A stretch of 64,000 nucleotides of DNA from Coniella vitis (GCA_011317545.1 WUJK01000004.1:2108001-2172000), one strand, 5' to 3'. Shown: positions 48,101 through 62,090, counted from the first letter of the stretch. The notes: generated by a model from the letters alone, not told the origin. Made by a program: numbers and translations.

Positions 48101-51100
48101 TGCTGACTGATATCGATGACTTTGAGATTGGCAGAGACGCCCTCCAGTCCATCCGGCTCGTCAATCTGTGCGTAGACGTGCTGAAGCGAGTCCAAGGCTT
48201 GTTGGACACTTTCAGCGCTGTCCCCTAAAGCTTCCTGTTGACGAAGGATGTGTGGCTCGAGGTGGTATAGAGCTCGCGCGTACTGCTTACAGTCAATGGC
48301 GCGCCGGGCGATCAGCTCTGCCGGAATCGCATCAAGTCTCTTTGCGATTGTAGCAATGCTGGCAGCATTTTTCCTTGCATTTTCTTGCGCCGATGCAGGA
48401 TTCGCAGCCTCAGCCTTGCCAGGTTGGTACGCTTTTTTGACCTGGATCCATCTCATGCAGTAATCGATCACACGAAAAACAGCCTGCACGTTTGCGTTAG
48501 CAATCTAACCTCAATTCACTCCTCAGACAGACCTACTTCACAAAGGAGCTTCTGGTCCTCCTTTTCTAGGTATGAAGCATCCTCTGATACCTGCTGCTGT
48601 AAGACAATAAGCAATTCATTCCAGACAGCGTCCTTATCCTCCGGTGTGCACTTCTTGCCTAGAGTAATATGAACCACCAGGTAAGGGAGGAGGAAGATTG
48701 CCACAGACAAATCTTTAACGCGAATGGTCCGACACAGTGGATCGAATATGAGTGTGGCAAAACCGTTTTGTGCTCTGTGAAGCAAGTCGAGCGTGAATTG
48801 TCTGAGCCAATTGGGGTATGATCGTCCAGCACGAAGGATGGGATATTCGGGGGACACATGAGGCATCGGCTCGAGCTTGTATTTGGATGCCAAAAATGGA
48901 GTCAACACGTCGCGTATCGCCAATGGGGTCCGCTCCCATTTCTCAAAGACTGGCCTGCACTGCGAGCCTTCACCATTCATAGCCACAGCCGCTTTATAGT
49001 CGCACTTGTCCAGGAGTTCTTGCATGGCATAGGAGAGGAAACCTTGCAGTGTCGTATCCGTTGTTGACAAAAAGGATGGCACCAGAACGTTCTCCAGCAT
49101 GAAGCCCACAAAGTCCGTGGTTTCTCCAGCATCCTCAAAGTTGGAGGTCATGATGAATTCAAGCTGATTACGGACGCTCTCGAGTCTTGTTGAGTCCAAG
49201 CATCCCACGAATCCGATGCATTCTGCGCAAAGCTTGGACACATTCGCGTCCCGGCCATTGTATTTTGCGGCGCAGTCTAACAGAGCTCGCATGAGATCCG
49301 TGACTTCCAAATCCGACCGTTCATTGATCGCTGATGTTTGTATTAGGCCTTGGTGCTGCCGTAAAAACTTGGAAAGCTCGATAAGCCCCTGCTGCACTAC
49401 TCCAGAGTTCCCATGTTTGAGTCTCTGTATAAAAGCCTGCACAGCTAGTCTGGTATCGAATGAGGACTTGAGAGAGGAAAGCTTCTTCTGGAACCCAGCC
49501 AGCTCCTTTATGTGGTCCAACGAAGGTAATTTGGCAGCAAGGCGCACCAATAGATCTGGGTAATTGTCCCACAAAAATCGCAACGTTGACTTGCACCTTT
49601 CCTTTGTCGGCCGATCGAAAGTAGTCCAGTACTGTCCGACAATCAAAAAGGTAGTCTCGGCCAATTCTTGGACATCTTCTTCCTTCATATTGGTGATCAT
49701 GGAGTCCCAGCATCTGAAGACATCGCTCCTCAGGTCATCGAAAGTAAGCGCACTGAACAAGCACGCGGATAACTACACCCCAATTAGCATTTTCCCTCTT
49801 GATGTAGTGTCCCTATAGTTGGCCTTACCTGCGGGCGCGCCACGCGTACAAAGTCTTTGCCAAGGTTGATCATCTCGTACATGGCACGAATACAGCGCCT
49901 CCTCTCTTGTATGGGTGGCGCAACCGGAAGATGGCTGGTGATGACTTGAATCATTATCGTCGACAACCCCAAAGCATGGATTTTAAGAAAAGGGCCAATG
50001 ACTTGGTCAGGTTGTCTCCGCTTTGAATCTTTCGTACCTGAAGTCATCAATTCAGCAACAAGAGTCAAGGCAGAGCGTGCCTGCTGAAGCGTCAGTCACA
50101 TATCTCGCATTGGGTGAAACGCGGCAAACCTACCGAGGCGCTCATGGCTCCCCCTTCGCCACCCATCTTCAAGAGTTCAAAGGTCGTCGGAACAGGATTT
50201 ATCGACAGGAGCTCTTTGAGACTGGGTACCTCATGATCCGGACACACGTCAAGCAATACCGATCTGATGTACTCCTCTATGTTTGGAACATCCTGGACAA
50301 GCAAGCGCGAAAGAATTGCACTGAGATTGGCGTTGTCCATGTACAGCATCGTCCACAGCTCCTCCTTTTGTTGGTTCTGTTGCTGCGCCAGCTCTCGTCT
50401 GGCATCCAAAAGTCTCAAGATGATGTCCTTTTTCCGGTGAAGGACCAGCCAGGGCAATGCATGGGATTGTATGAGGAGCAAGAGCTCTGTAATGCTGGTC
50501 TTGAGCAGGTCCGCGACCATTTGAGTTGTCTGAGGCCGTCTTAGCATGTCTTTTACAGTTGCGTACGCGAGGTTACGCCAAAAAGGCTCCAGGAGGCGAC
50601 GAGGTGAGGTCTTGCGTTGGCTGGCAAGGTTTGTCATTTCGTTCAAGGCCACAGCTGAAATAATGGGATTCGGATGACCGAGAAACTCGATCATCTTCAC
50701 AAGAACCAAATTGAGACCCTCGTCAGAGACTACTGAGCCTATTTGGCCCCATGCCATCAGGCACGTTTCTTTGGTGCTTGGCTCATTCCGATCTGATATT
50801 GTTCTCATAAAGGACAAGACATTGGCTGTGTTGCGATCGAGAAGTTGAGGGTCCACCTCTTTGCCCACTTCTTGCCGGACAAATAGGGTGATGGCTCGTC
50901 CCGCCGCAATTCGAAGCTCTCGTAAAGAACTTTGCAGAGCTTGGAGGCACCATTGACCCAGAGCAGATTGCTCGAGATCCAATGTGTCTTCATCTGTGCA
51001 GTGCTGAATGACCCGGCGGAGTGCAATCATTGCAACAACTCTTGGTCGCCGTGATTCGCGAAAGTTCGGTAGACTAATGAGCTTAACGAAGAGCCTGACT

Positions 51101-52949
51101 GCCGCAGCATTTATCAAGGCGCCCTGGCTGCTCTCAAGGACTCGATGCTTGCCTTGCTTTGCGCAGACAAAACATTGTTCCTCACGGGTGGCAGCTCCAG
51201 CTTGTGCAGGGGCAAACGCATTTTCCGCAGCACAAGGCAACCGACTCAGAAGTTCAATGACGGAGCGTTGTTGAAACTCGGATATCCGAGGGAAATGATT
51301 GCTTGCGCACAGTCATTAGCCTGTTGCAGGAAAAATCTTGTCTCGGTCAACTCACATAAATTGGTCTTCGAGGTTGTCTAAGCTGTTGGGGCCAGACACG
51401 CCAAGAATCTTGCAGAGCTGTTCCACAAGGCATGAAACAGACGTCGAAGAAATCTCAGTTCGCCTTCTTTTGACAGCACGACTGTTCTGATCAGCATGCG
51501 GGGTTTGGGCCCTGATTGCCGAGACTCTCAAGCGTAACTTTTTGTCGGAAAACAATTCCGGAAGAAGATTAGCACTGAAGGCTTGGTCGAGCGACAAGGT
51601 CACGGCTTCTTTGATAAGTAAGACTGAACGCTAGACGACACCAGACAGTCAGTCGATGCCGTATTATTTGGCGCTAGAATGGAGACACCGGCTTACTTCC
51701 AGATCAGTAATATCCAAATTATTCCCAGGCCCAAGCCTGTCTATCACCTTGAGTAATTGTGCTGCAACAAGTTTCGATACTGACCTGTTCTGTATAGAAG
51801 CATGGGCCAGATGTACCAGAGCAAATGATAGTGTTTTGCTAGCAACGCGTGTACCGTCTCTGTCGTACACGATTCCTTTCAAGTGTTCCGCCAAATCTGC
51901 TGCAAATAGAACTATGGCGGTGTTCAGCTTGTGCGACAACACGACCTCTGGATCAGAGGCAGAACGTGACATGTCGAGAAGCATTTCCAGGAAGACCGAT
52001 GGATCGTAGACGCAATGAGCTTGCCACCTTTTCTGTGCTTGGTTCAGAGCAACAAGAGAATCAATCAGCCACGGTAAATGCTCATTTGGATAGACGATTT
52101 GTTGTCCAAGCTTGCTCATTTGCAACGCAGCCTGATGGAGTATTTTTAGTAAGTAGCTAGCATGTGCAATGGCATGGCTACCGTCCACGAGCGAATAAGA
52201 GCAGCCCATGCTTGCCTCGGCTCCCGACAGCGGGGGTAAGAGTATAGCAAGGAGACCAGAGTATGGAAGTTCCAAGTCGGACACCCGTTGAGAAGCGAGA
52301 TCTGAGTCCAAGCAAGTCACTACGGCTATAGCAGCAGTCAGCCATCGAACGAATCAACGAAGTTTGCCATAGGCTTACATCGAAAGTTTGCCTGCAAATA
52401 TCCATACAGGGGCTCGCATATGTTCCAAAGGCCGGCAGATTTGCCGGCATCTACAAGTACAAACACAAGGAAAGATTGCAGAGCCGACGTCAACGCCAGA
52501 CATTTAGGATGCCCAAGCATCTTAAGTAATTTGGGTAATAGCCAGACCCATAACGGCTCCAAGCCGCGACGAAGAAATGTACCAGGAGGAGTGGTGAAGT
52601 TCAGCACAGTAGGCGTCTCCTGTATAGTGACCCTCAAGAAACTTATCGCCTTTTCGGCATCCGCTCTGAGCTGGTTCGGGTTTGCAAAAGGGTCGTCCCA
52701 CTTGAGGCCTTCGAGAACCACGCACGCATAGACGTATATGAGGACGTGGTTGTGTTCGACACGCTCGTGTGCAGACTTGAGCGATTCTGGGTCATTTTTA
52801 ACAGCTTCTATTCTCTCAAAAAGGCGCTTGAGCTCGCTGTTCTCGTCTGGCCGGTTGGACCTAGCTGAAGTCGAGATATTACCGACAAGCTCGGCTGCCA
52901 AGGTGGACGCAGGAGGGGCGCCATTTGCGGCAGCTGCAACGGGAGCCAT
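45136..52949 (-). CDS. ATR-type checkpoint kinase (Mec1/Rad3/UvsB/MUS-9)
   Basis: This is the PI3-kinase-like Ser/Thr kinase that senses RPA-coated single-stranded DNA with its partner (LCD1/ATRIP type) and triggers the replication and damage checkpoint in the nucleus. Nine exons: 52949-52379, 52325-51697, 51630-51356, 51301-50134, 50080-49829, 49772-48537, 48483-47967, 47904-47424 and 47368-45136. The eight introns are 53-66 nt and all are phase-consistent. They total 7362 nt, or 2453 residues, the usual ATR length. HEAT-like helices fill the N-terminal half; a UME-like region lies in exon 6, and a FAT region covers much of exons 7-9. The kinase domain has DRHGEN at 2296-2301 and VDFN at 2314-2317, and the FATC ends in MYIGWCSFL. 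The motif order and ILLEEGNGGVFHVDFNCLF fit ATR rather than ATM or TOR. The start MAPVAAAANG is the likeliest; the frame extends 36 codons further upstream. Exon 5 could start 3 nt earlier (CAGCAG). Confidence 0.95.
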
Positions 52950-53589
52950 CTTTGCATGCTCAACCTCGAGTCGTACAGAAGGAGCGGGAAGAAGGCATCG
53001 TCTAGGCTGCGACAGATAGCCCGTACTGTGTGTTCGTTGAGCGCTGAGAGGGCCCAAAGTGGGTTACGGTATGGGACGCGACGCGTCTGGGTTGTGAAAG
53101 AAGTCAAATGGTTGCTGAGCGACTCGGCTGCGGCGGCAGGCCTGACACGACGTCACGGGAGTTTGCTTGCAAATTGATGATTATGTAAGCACGCATGGGG
53201 CTGGTACAAGGTACTGTGATGCTGCTTGGAATATCCATAAGGCAGAAGCCCCAGCTCGATCTAGGTCACACGAGTTCGCCTTTTCTCTCATCAGCCTCGC
53301 CTTGCTCGATTGATTTCCTGCATCAAGGGAAACGAAATGTAGCCCTACCAATAGCTGGCTTGTAAATAATGCTGTACGATGCCGAAGTGCAATGCTCTTA
53401 CTCATCCAACTAACCATTTAGGCTAGCTTATTCGGGCTTAGCGCGCCGACGTCCGGCCGATGAGGCAGCTAACGCCACAAACCACGAACGACAAGTCCGT
53501 AATTGCCATCTTCAGCAATATATATCAACCACATTGGACCAGACCTCAACCACCCTCCTCTGCCGTTTTGAGAACCGGAGCTAGTCAAG
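52950..53589. promoter_or_regulatory. divergent promoter region, ATR kinase / COX16
   Basis: A 640-bp gap separates the start codons of the ATR-type kinase (-) and COX16 (+) genes, so both promoters must share it. I see no TATA box or other site that I can assign with confidence. Confidence 0.5.
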
Positions 53590-54038
53590 ATGGCAGTATT
53601 TCAGAAAAAGAAATATATTTCGGCGGCCGAGGCCAACACCTTTGCTGCTCGATACCGCACAGCCCTAGCCAAGCGTCCATTCCTCCTCTTCGGTTTGCCA
53701 TTCATGGCCATCATCGTGGCGGGGTCCTTCGTCCTGACTCCTGCAACAGCAGTCCGGTACGAGAAGCACGACAGGAAGGTGCGGCAGATGACGCGCGAGG
53801 AAGAGCTCGGCGTTGGCCGGGCTGGCCGTAAGGTGGACATCAAGGACGAGTACTACGTGAGTTTCGCTCTTGACCTAGTCATGCTTCTGTTGTGGTTGCT
53901 TTGCTCCCTGAGTCTCTCGTGTTTGTTTGCCAAGGCTCACCATGTCATATTCTACAGAGGCTTGCCGCAAAGGATCTGGATGATTGGGAGCAGAAACGGG
54001 TCAAGAGACTGCCGGGTGAGAACGATGGCACACTGTAA
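53590..54038 (+). CDS. COX16: cytochrome c oxidase assembly protein Cox16
   Basis: This is a small mitochondrial inner-membrane protein needed for assembly of cytochrome c oxidase, around Cox1/Cox2 maturation. Exon 1 is 53590-53856 and exon 2 is 53958-54038, separated by a 101-nt phase-0 intron (GTGAGT...TTCTACAG). The product is 115 residues. The single membrane segment is FLLFGLPFMAIIVAGSFVL at about residues 31-49, followed by the family motif TPATAVRYEKHDRKV. The C-terminal exon reads RLAAKDLDDWEQKRVKRLPG, typical of Cox16. Reading through the donor gives a longer frame to 54246, but that loses this conserved C-terminus. The gene is divergent from the ATR-type kinase gene. Confidence 0.93.
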
Positions 54039-57000
54039 TCTGCACACACCCAACCAGTCAGACTGCACTGGCGTAGCTGGTCGTGGCTACCAACGGCTAT
54101 CAAAACGAGAGCAGTATTGTCATGCTGTTCGGCCCGACAGTGAAGATCGCTCAAATTACTCTGTTGTCAGTCGGCTGGTTTCACCAAGCGGCACATTGCG
54201 AAAGTTACAGCGAGAGTTATATGCCTCTCAGGGCCTGCAAGCTTGAGTAGAACCAAACGAGTCGTTTTTGGATGGGGATAACACCAGTACGCAGCCTTCA
54301 CGCGGCATAGGGTGGAACACGCAGCTTCTCATGATTAGGGTTGCGGAATTCCCGGGTTCGAAAGGCCAGGCGCATCTGCTGGCGCTACAGCACTTGCGGC
54401 AGTTTTTAGTGGCAAGATACAGTGCATTATAGCGCTATTTTCTTCAATGTACCGGCTAACCCAGGGGCTCAATAACGCTCGCTTTAGCGCTACGACCCCT
54501 CTTAAAACCCTCAGGCTAGCGGCCCGCACTTCGTACCATGTTAGTCAGCCGTCTGATTGTTCGCCTTGCACCGAGCCGTCAGAAAGGATGGCCGCAAACT
54601 CAATCCCGCCGCTACGTCCTGGGCATATGACCAATAAAGTCTGTTACGATGAGGGGAAGTTGTCTGGACTCATGGGACAAAGCAAACCTTGATCTCAGCT
54701 CGTCAATCTGGGCCCATCACACAGGGTTATCGAGCTGAAAGTAATGATTGGCAAATCCGCACCACTATTCGCACCGACGGCCAGGTGGTTTCCAAGCATC
54801 GCCGATGAGCTCGTTGACTGCACCGCCTACAGTCAGACAGGATCCAGCATGAAAAACACCCACGAGCCTAAAATAAAGTTGCCCTGGTGCCCTGGGTGTT
54901 TCAGGGCGCGAGGAAAGATTGTGCGCCGCAAGACAAGCAGATCACCATGTGATCGTCTTGCCACATACGCAGACATACGTACGCAGGCTGGCAACATCCC
55001 AAAAGAATCATGCCGCTGCCGTTGCATAGTATTCCTGCTGAGGGCGGGAGGAGCTGACACTGTCTAGTTTGGAAAGGTTTGGGACACGCTGTCGCAGGGA
55101 GACAGCACTGTGCTACCAACAAAAGCAATGCACAATCCGTCATGCCAATTGACATGAAACAGCAGTGCTCACGAAGATGATCTCATCGGTTGCACAATCT
55201 CACCATTTGCTTTCCATCTCACAATGCTATGTATACTGGCGAAACATGACAGGTGCCCAAGGAGCAAAGCTACGCCATATGAGCGTTGGCAGGTTGGGTG
55301 CTATGTGCGCATACAATTGATGCTCTTAGCCGCCGAGCACGACATTTTGCTGTGGTTGTTCCTGGGCGTGGCAAGACCAAGGCCACCAAACAAGGACCAA
55401 AGTATTACTTCTTTGGCGTCATGGCCGGCGGCGATCGTGGGGCCTCAATGTATCTGCGTCGAGGACAGCCCAGCAATTGATACTATGTACAGACAGCAAG
55501 GCCCGATGAATTCAGTTATGGCGCGTAACTTTGTGGCTGCACGGCATCGCGGCCGGGCGGCCACATGGCTAGGGGACCCACCGAAAAACAATCCCCACAG
55601 CACGGTGGCACTGGCTTTATTGGCCGTCTCGTCGTCTTCTTTTTAATGAGTGGTAATGGCAACACGCGGGGTCGGCATGCTAATACAAAGCGTTGTGGCA
55701 CAATTTGCCGTCTCTTATCAAAATAGGCACATGGCTGCATTAGCCTGGCAGCCTGGGACACGCTCAGCCTGTAGAGAGGGCGGGACAGAACAAGGACGCG
55801 CCCATCACTGACATAATCAGTGATCTGCAGGGCAAAACGTCGTTCAAAACAAACATGTCAACCAGCCAATGCAGTTCGTGCGTGCTTGCTCGAAAGGAAT
55901 CGCAACCAGCATAGCTGGGCGTTCCGCGCGCAGTGATCTGCACACCACACGCTCTCCCCCCAGAGGAAAAATCTGCGCTTGCACTCTTGACAGCGCTGGC
56001 CCCTCGCGGTTTGCCGAGGAGACGAGAGCAGACTCTCAACACTGAACAGCCGGAGGGCCGGGCTAGCGGGATCTTATGCTGTAGCCATGTTGGTGGTTGC
56101 GGTTGAGCTCGTACATAGAAGCTGTGATTCGACCAGCGTTGACTTGGCATTAGTCCCAAGGACGATATTAAGCTCCCCGCGATTCCGACGGCAGGCCTAC
56201 ATAATAGTAGGGCACGGCGAAGATGGCCCTAAGTAGCGACCAAGAAAGTGTACATAGTACTGTACTGCTTACTACCCAACTACAAGAGTACATTTTATAC
56301 TTAGTATGGACGTGTCGCGCGAACCCCAATTTTTAGACTTTGCCACCCCCTGCTTATCGCCCGCCAGCAAATCAGCGACGACCAAGAAAAGCAGAGAAGC
56401 CAATCCGACGCGGAAACTTCACACATTTTTAGCGATGCGAGGGACCCGAGTTTATCTTGTGCAAGTGGCTACCAAAGTACCAAGCCCACTTGGCGACCAG
56501 GGCTTATTAGCATGTGACCAAATAAAGAACAGCAATAGCACATAGTAGCGTCAGTGCTCCAGCTGCTACTCCACGATCGCGTCACAGCTCTGCCAGACGG
56601 CGGCTGAGAAGCTCGGTCACCCGTTTGCATGGACATGTGGCTCCGGCGCAGTGCAATTTCGGCGGATGGGTTGGGGAAAAGGGATCGCAGGCTTGCTGCG
56701 ACTACCAGGAAACAACAAAGAAAAACAAAACCCAACAGTTGTCTGATTGCGGATAAATCATTCTATTGCTCGATGCGGCCTAGTCTGCTCTCCTCCGTAC
56801 TATGTATCCAGCTTTTCTCGCCGGTTCCGTGCTGGCGGAAAGTCGACCGAGCGAGAGCCAGGTCCCGCTCGTAAGGCCCAATACTACTATGTACTAGCAC
56901 AAAGTAGCCGGCGAACGTGGCTATCCGCTGAGAGAGTGACGCATGTCCCCACCTGAAGGCTGAAGATCAGGCCAGGGGCCTTGTGCCTGCTCGACCACTC

Positions 57001-57885
57001 ACGTTCGCAGTGTGCTAGGATGGGCAGCAGAAGAGGATGGGAAGACCTCGAGGCACGACAGGGAGCCATCGCCGCGACTGGAAAGAGGTACCATAGTACA
57101 TCCTAGCATGGCTGTCTGCGTGCGTGCGTGCGTGCCTGCCTGCTTGCGTGCAAAATGTGTCACTTTTTTGGGGGGGTCAGCGCCGCCAAGTCGAGGAACC
57201 AGGGCATGGCAGCTGATGATCTCGCGCATTCGTGCCACCCCCGCAAGCGGCACTAAGCAACTACTATGTGCTATGTAATAAGGCACGCAACGCAGCCTCT
57301 TTACCATGTACCCTGGTACCCAAGCAAGGTTTTGTTTGGCCTGTTTGGGTACCTTGGCAGCGTGCACGGATCTCGCCCGGTACCTGTTCAACTTTCGTAC
57401 TAGGTATTCTCGCGCTCCTCGGTGTGCCTTGCTGATTATCTAGCTTCCCCAGGGTATGCTACTACTATGATGATAGACGTACAAGCTACGTACTATGACT
57501 GACTGACTGACCGATGCGGTATGATCACGGTATGTTTCTGCAAGGGCACCACACACACCACTTGCAGCCCGGATTCGCCGGCACCTTGAAGATATATCAA
57601 GTCTCGGCCCCCCACCCAACGAGCTGGGTCGGTTTTTGCTGATTGTGGATAGAATTTTCTTTTCCAGTCTATGCAGGCTGGAGTTTTCCAAGACGACTAC
57701 TGCCCAACCTCACCAACTCGGTCAAGGGACATATTTTTTATCATCCTATTTTCATGTTGGCCACACACTACAAATACACACCAGCCCCATCCAGACACAC
57801 GCTGTAGCCACAACTCCCTTGCTACCGCGCCAGTCCTCCCACTCCAGAGTCCCAGTCGACGACGAGCCACCCACCAGCAGCAACC
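54039..57885. other. long gene-free stretch
   Basis: No gene is supported over 3.8 kb. Copies of the dispersed 9-mer lie at 56251, 56798 and 56885, with near-copies at 57263 and 57272. Tetranucleotide-like TGCG/TGCC repeats lie at about 57117-57150. A GGTTCGAA-like word near 54350 is not part of a tRNA fold that I can draw. Confidence 0.5.
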
Positions 57886-58656
57886 ATGGGCGGCCACTCT
57901 GGGCACGGCCTGTTATCGCGCACCCGCAGCCACAAGAAGCTGCGCATCATCCACCCAACCGACATCATCAAGATGGAGGAGCACAGCCGCTTCCACAACC
58001 ACCACAGCAGGCACCACAGCGACAGCAGCTCGCACGCCGCCGCGCCGCCAGCCTCGCCGGCACCGCCCTCGTCGGCACGGCTCGACACAAAGGGCCACTG
58101 GCCACCCATCGAGTGGGACCCACTCAAACTCAACCCCCCCGTCATCGCACAAGGACCCGAGCCCCCAGCACGGCTACACGAGAGGCAGCCGCTCCACATC
58201 CCACGCGCCAGGCAGTCCTTTGGCGGCCACGAGCGCATCCGCCCTACCCAGCGCCTGCACCATTCCGATTCGGGCCTGTCGCTCCCGGATGACTACCGCA
58301 ACTTTGACTTTGCCCTCGAGAGGGCCAAGGCGCTGCAGATCATTGAGCGCAACAGGCAACGCGAGGTGGCCGTCGACCATGTCCACGACAAGGGATGGCC
58401 CTCGCCTGCTTCCAGTGTCGACTCGGGCAAGTCGTGGTTCGAGGACGACACCGAGGATGAGGACGACGACGATGCTGTGCAGCGCAGCCACGAGCTGTGG
58501 GACGACCTCCCCAACCCCCGCCCAAGACCACAGGCCGCGTCACCAAACGACCCGAATTACTTTATCCAACGGGGCGATTGGAAGAGACGGGGCATCTTCT
58601 TTGGTGGAGAGTCAAACGAAGTCTACCAAAACGAGGAAGACGCCTTTGATATCTGA
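57886..58656 (+). CDS. hypothetical protein, 256 residues
   Basis: I do not recognise this protein. It is a single-exon gene whose ATG sits in a good context (CAACCATGG). There is no signal peptide or membrane segment. The N-terminal third is basic and then His/Ser/Ala/Pro-rich (about 35-70) and looks disordered. Residues 75-90 hold a Trp/Pro segment (HWPPIEWDPLKLNPP). A helical stretch at about 140-165 is followed by an acidic block (EDDTEDEDDDD, about 202-212). The C-terminus has the ordered-looking segment NYFIQRGDWKRRGIFFGG. Low-complexity regions flanking short conserved-looking motifs suggest a regulatory or adaptor protein, but no function is assigned. Confidence 0.72.
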   Translation: MGGHSGHGLLSRTRSHKKLRIIHPTDIIKMEEHSRFHNHHSRHHSDSSSHAAAPPASPAPPSSARLDTKGHWPPIEWDPLKLNPPVIAQGPEPPARLHERQPLHIPRARQSFGGHERIRPTQRLHHSDSGLSLPDDYRNFDFALERAKALQIIERNRQREVAVDHVHDKGWPSPASSVDSGKSWFEDDTEDEDDDDAVQRSHELWDDLPNPRPRPQAASPNDPNYFIQRGDWKRRGIFFGGESNEVYQNEEDAFDI

Positions 58657-61600
58657 AAAGCCTGCGTGTTTTCTGTCCCGTCTGGCGACACGTCTCGACG
58701 ACAAACTCATATAACCCACTTCTTTCCTTCCTTCTACCTTTGACTTCTACCACATGTCTGATTACCTGAGTATATTGTTTTTTATTATCGACTTTGTATA
58801 ACGACCTTCTTATCTTTTTCCTTTGTGCTTTGATTCATTTGGGCTAGCATGGCGTTCTTGAGCGGCTGGCTACAGACTTTTCATCTACGGCATTGGGCGG
58901 AATTGGGACGGACATGGATGCTAGCAGCAGACTTGCGTTAGCCAGCCCATATTGTCTATTTATTTTTGTTGTTTCCTTCATGGGCGGTGTCCCGGTCAAT
59001 TTTGGGGGGCTTGATTCAGTTTTTCAAGACTGGTTTCCAAGGAAGAGACGAAAGCAACGCTGTATCATCATGTATCATCATCTTCACCACCACCAACATC
59101 ATCAGCCATCTGTCATCACATCACATGCATCACATGCGCAAAAAAGAACTCCACCTCAGTAGCTACCCAAAAAGTACAAATATTGAAAAACAAAAGAGTG
59201 GCAGTGCACCAGCAAATTATTCGCTATAGCAGAATTGTGATATGAAATCATGGGTACAAAAAAGAAAGACCCACATTACATGTAACCTCAGCAGTTCATA
59301 CTCGAGTACTATGAACGGAAAAGAACAATCCGAGACGGTGGGGTTTGGAGGAAGGCAATAGAAGGAAAAGAAAAACTTCTTCTCGTGTCTTTTTTTGGGT
59401 GTGGGTGGAAACCGTGCGGAATATCCACCTATCCATCTTTGGGATGTTGACCTTGTACTTCTCTCTTCCATTATTTTTTCTCCCTCTTGTTTTTTCCTTT
59501 CCTTGATCTCTCTCTCTCTCTCTCTATTTCTCACTCTCTTCCTCTCTCGCTTTCGTAATTTGACATCATCCTCCAGAACACCAGTGTCAATAGTTCGGAG
59601 ACTACGGACCACTTTTTTTTCGTCTTCTTAACCCGCCAATACTGACCGACTGACTGACAAGGGCCCCGGACTCAATAAAATGGACCCTCCCCAGTTATTT
59701 TATTACGCATCGGTTTTTGACTATGTATAAGTCTCTTTGTGTGTCTGTGTGTGGCCTGCACAGCCAACAACAAGCTTACTACCGTGGTACTATGTATGAC
59801 ACGGGAATCGCTCCGGGAGAGTGAGATCGTACCTACATATTCCAGATCTCACTCACCACCCCTGGTGCACGTCCATTTCCTTTCACTTGCTGCCAGGGAA
59901 AGAAACAACGGTGTGTGTGTTGGCGAAAGGTGTTTTTTGGGGGGGTTGAGTCAGAGGCTAATCAGTACTAGGTATGTAGCTTCTCTCATTTCTCCCACCT
60001 CGTGACTCTTTTGTTTTTTTTTTTTTCCTTTTTCAGCCTCTCCTCCCTTTGGACAGCTGCCTGATACGAAAAGGAATGAGAAACGATGAAATTTCCCCTC
60101 AGCGCATCCCTTTTTGAATTCATAGCTAGCTGCGTTTTACGTGATCAAACTTGTCACAGGGCTGTGGTCACTTGAAATTCTTTCACGCGACATCAACCCC
60201 TGCGTGTTTTGCACCTGAGCAGATTCGCAGTAGAGAGATTGCTTTGCGCCCTTTCCCGTCACCCGTCACCCGTCACAATCTGTGGGGCATGGACGGGTGA
60301 TAGGCTGTCGGGGTGTTTGTTTACTACTATATTATAGTATGGAACTCGGGAAATCGCGAAAGATGGCTTGGCTTGGCTTGGCTTTGGTGTTTCTTTCCTA
60401 CTACGTATGTATCCATCAGGTTTGTCAATTGTGAGCTGTCATAGCAGGCAGGGTGGGGATGGACGGACGGACAGACGGACGTGCCAAGTGTGTTTTCTTC
60501 AGAGATCGGAAACTCATCGCACAAAGATAGCGTCGGCCGTAATCATCGATCGATATAACTTCACACAAGGTCTGGACTTCATCCCAGCTTATTATTCGTG
60601 ATCACTATGGCCCTTTTCCTTTGAAGCTAAGCTAAGAGCTTTTCCATGAGTGCTCTCTTGTTTTCAATTTTATCAGTATAGTACTCCTGGTCATCCCAGC
60701 CACGCTTAATTTCTCTCGGCCGTCTCATCCGATATTTTTCGTGAACTTTACAATGCCATGTTCTTTTTGTTATACTGTCTTTTTTTTTTCCTCCTCTTTC
60801 AATTTTGACACATGTTCGTGAGCGTCATCATGGATTGTAACTTTTGGCCAAGGAGACGCAGCACGCATACAACACATGAAACCTGCTCGAGCTGGCTGCA
60901 AAACTTTCGTGGTACGTGCCGCCGCGGTGGTTCGAATATAATACTATGTAGAGCACTTAGCTGAATGATCCCTGGTCCTTCCCACCCCGGTTTGGTTTTG
61001 AACGCATCGACCTGGGGAGAAAGAGAAGAAGAAGAAAAAAGGATAAGAGAAGGGGAAGAATGACTCCCTGCCCTTATCCCTACAAGCGTGCGAAAATAAG
61101 CAAGAGCAAGCAGTGTTTGGAGAGAAATAGAAAAAAAAGAAAAGAAAAAAGAAAAAGAAAAACAAGGTATAAACATGACATGATAAGCGGTCCTTTTTGC
61201 CTAGGTACCATGACACCTCTCTTGTTTCATGGATTCTTGGGTATAGTCAGTAAATAGCAGTCAATTCTCGAGACTCGAATATGTAGTACTCTTCCACGGT
61301 GTGTGAATGACATGCCTCTCAGCCTAAAAGAAAATCGATCTACATTCTTGGAAAAGGGACGATCGTATACTATGGATGGCTGGCTCGCCTCTCTGCTTTC
61401 TGATTGGCTGGGGAACTTAAAATTGGCAAGAAGCTAAACCTAGCCGCCAATCGCTTAGCGGGGGCGTGTGTTGTGGCTTGACAAGGCTGGGGGCGGCTGG
61501 CTCTAAAGCTGATTGATGAGTAACTAACTATAGTGCACATTCCTGGCATTCCTCAAATGAATATCATTTCACTATGATAGCGCTTGAGTAATTTTCCACT

Positions 61601-62083
61601 TGTCAAACTGTCCATATGCCCCGATGCCCCGATGCCCCGATGGACCGAGGGTCTTTTTGCTCCGGCCCCGTACCGCTCGACGGGGTTTTCTTACATAATA
61701 TTAATCTTAGATGTTTGTATGTGTGTGTGTGTGTTCTGGTCAGATGAGATCAACATCATAGTGATGCCACATATACAACACACTCACCCACACACAGAAA
61801 ACATACCACAGCGCTAACAGACTTGTTTTTGGTTTCATAGACCAAAAAAAAAAAAAAAGAAAAAAAAACGAACCCGCAAAAACTACACATTCACTACAGA
61901 GTATCTGTACAACGCCCATTTATCACTGTAAACATGACGTCTTTAAAGGGTCTTTGCTCGCCTGGCTCGGACCTTCGACGCGTATGCTCGCTAGAACCAC
62001 AAAAACCACCAAAAGAGCCGTTCCAGTTCTATCTACTGTAATAAAGAAATGCATTGAGGAAAATATATATATACATATATATA

Positions 62084-62090
<7 letters not shown>

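Noticed and set aside
53857..54246. Read-through C-terminus for the COX16 frame
   Set aside because: It ignores a perfect GTGAGT donor; splicing restores the conserved Cox16 C-terminus and a normal length.
54335..54420. tRNA-like GGTTCGAA word
   Set aside because: No acceptor, D-arm or anticodon stem could be drawn around it.
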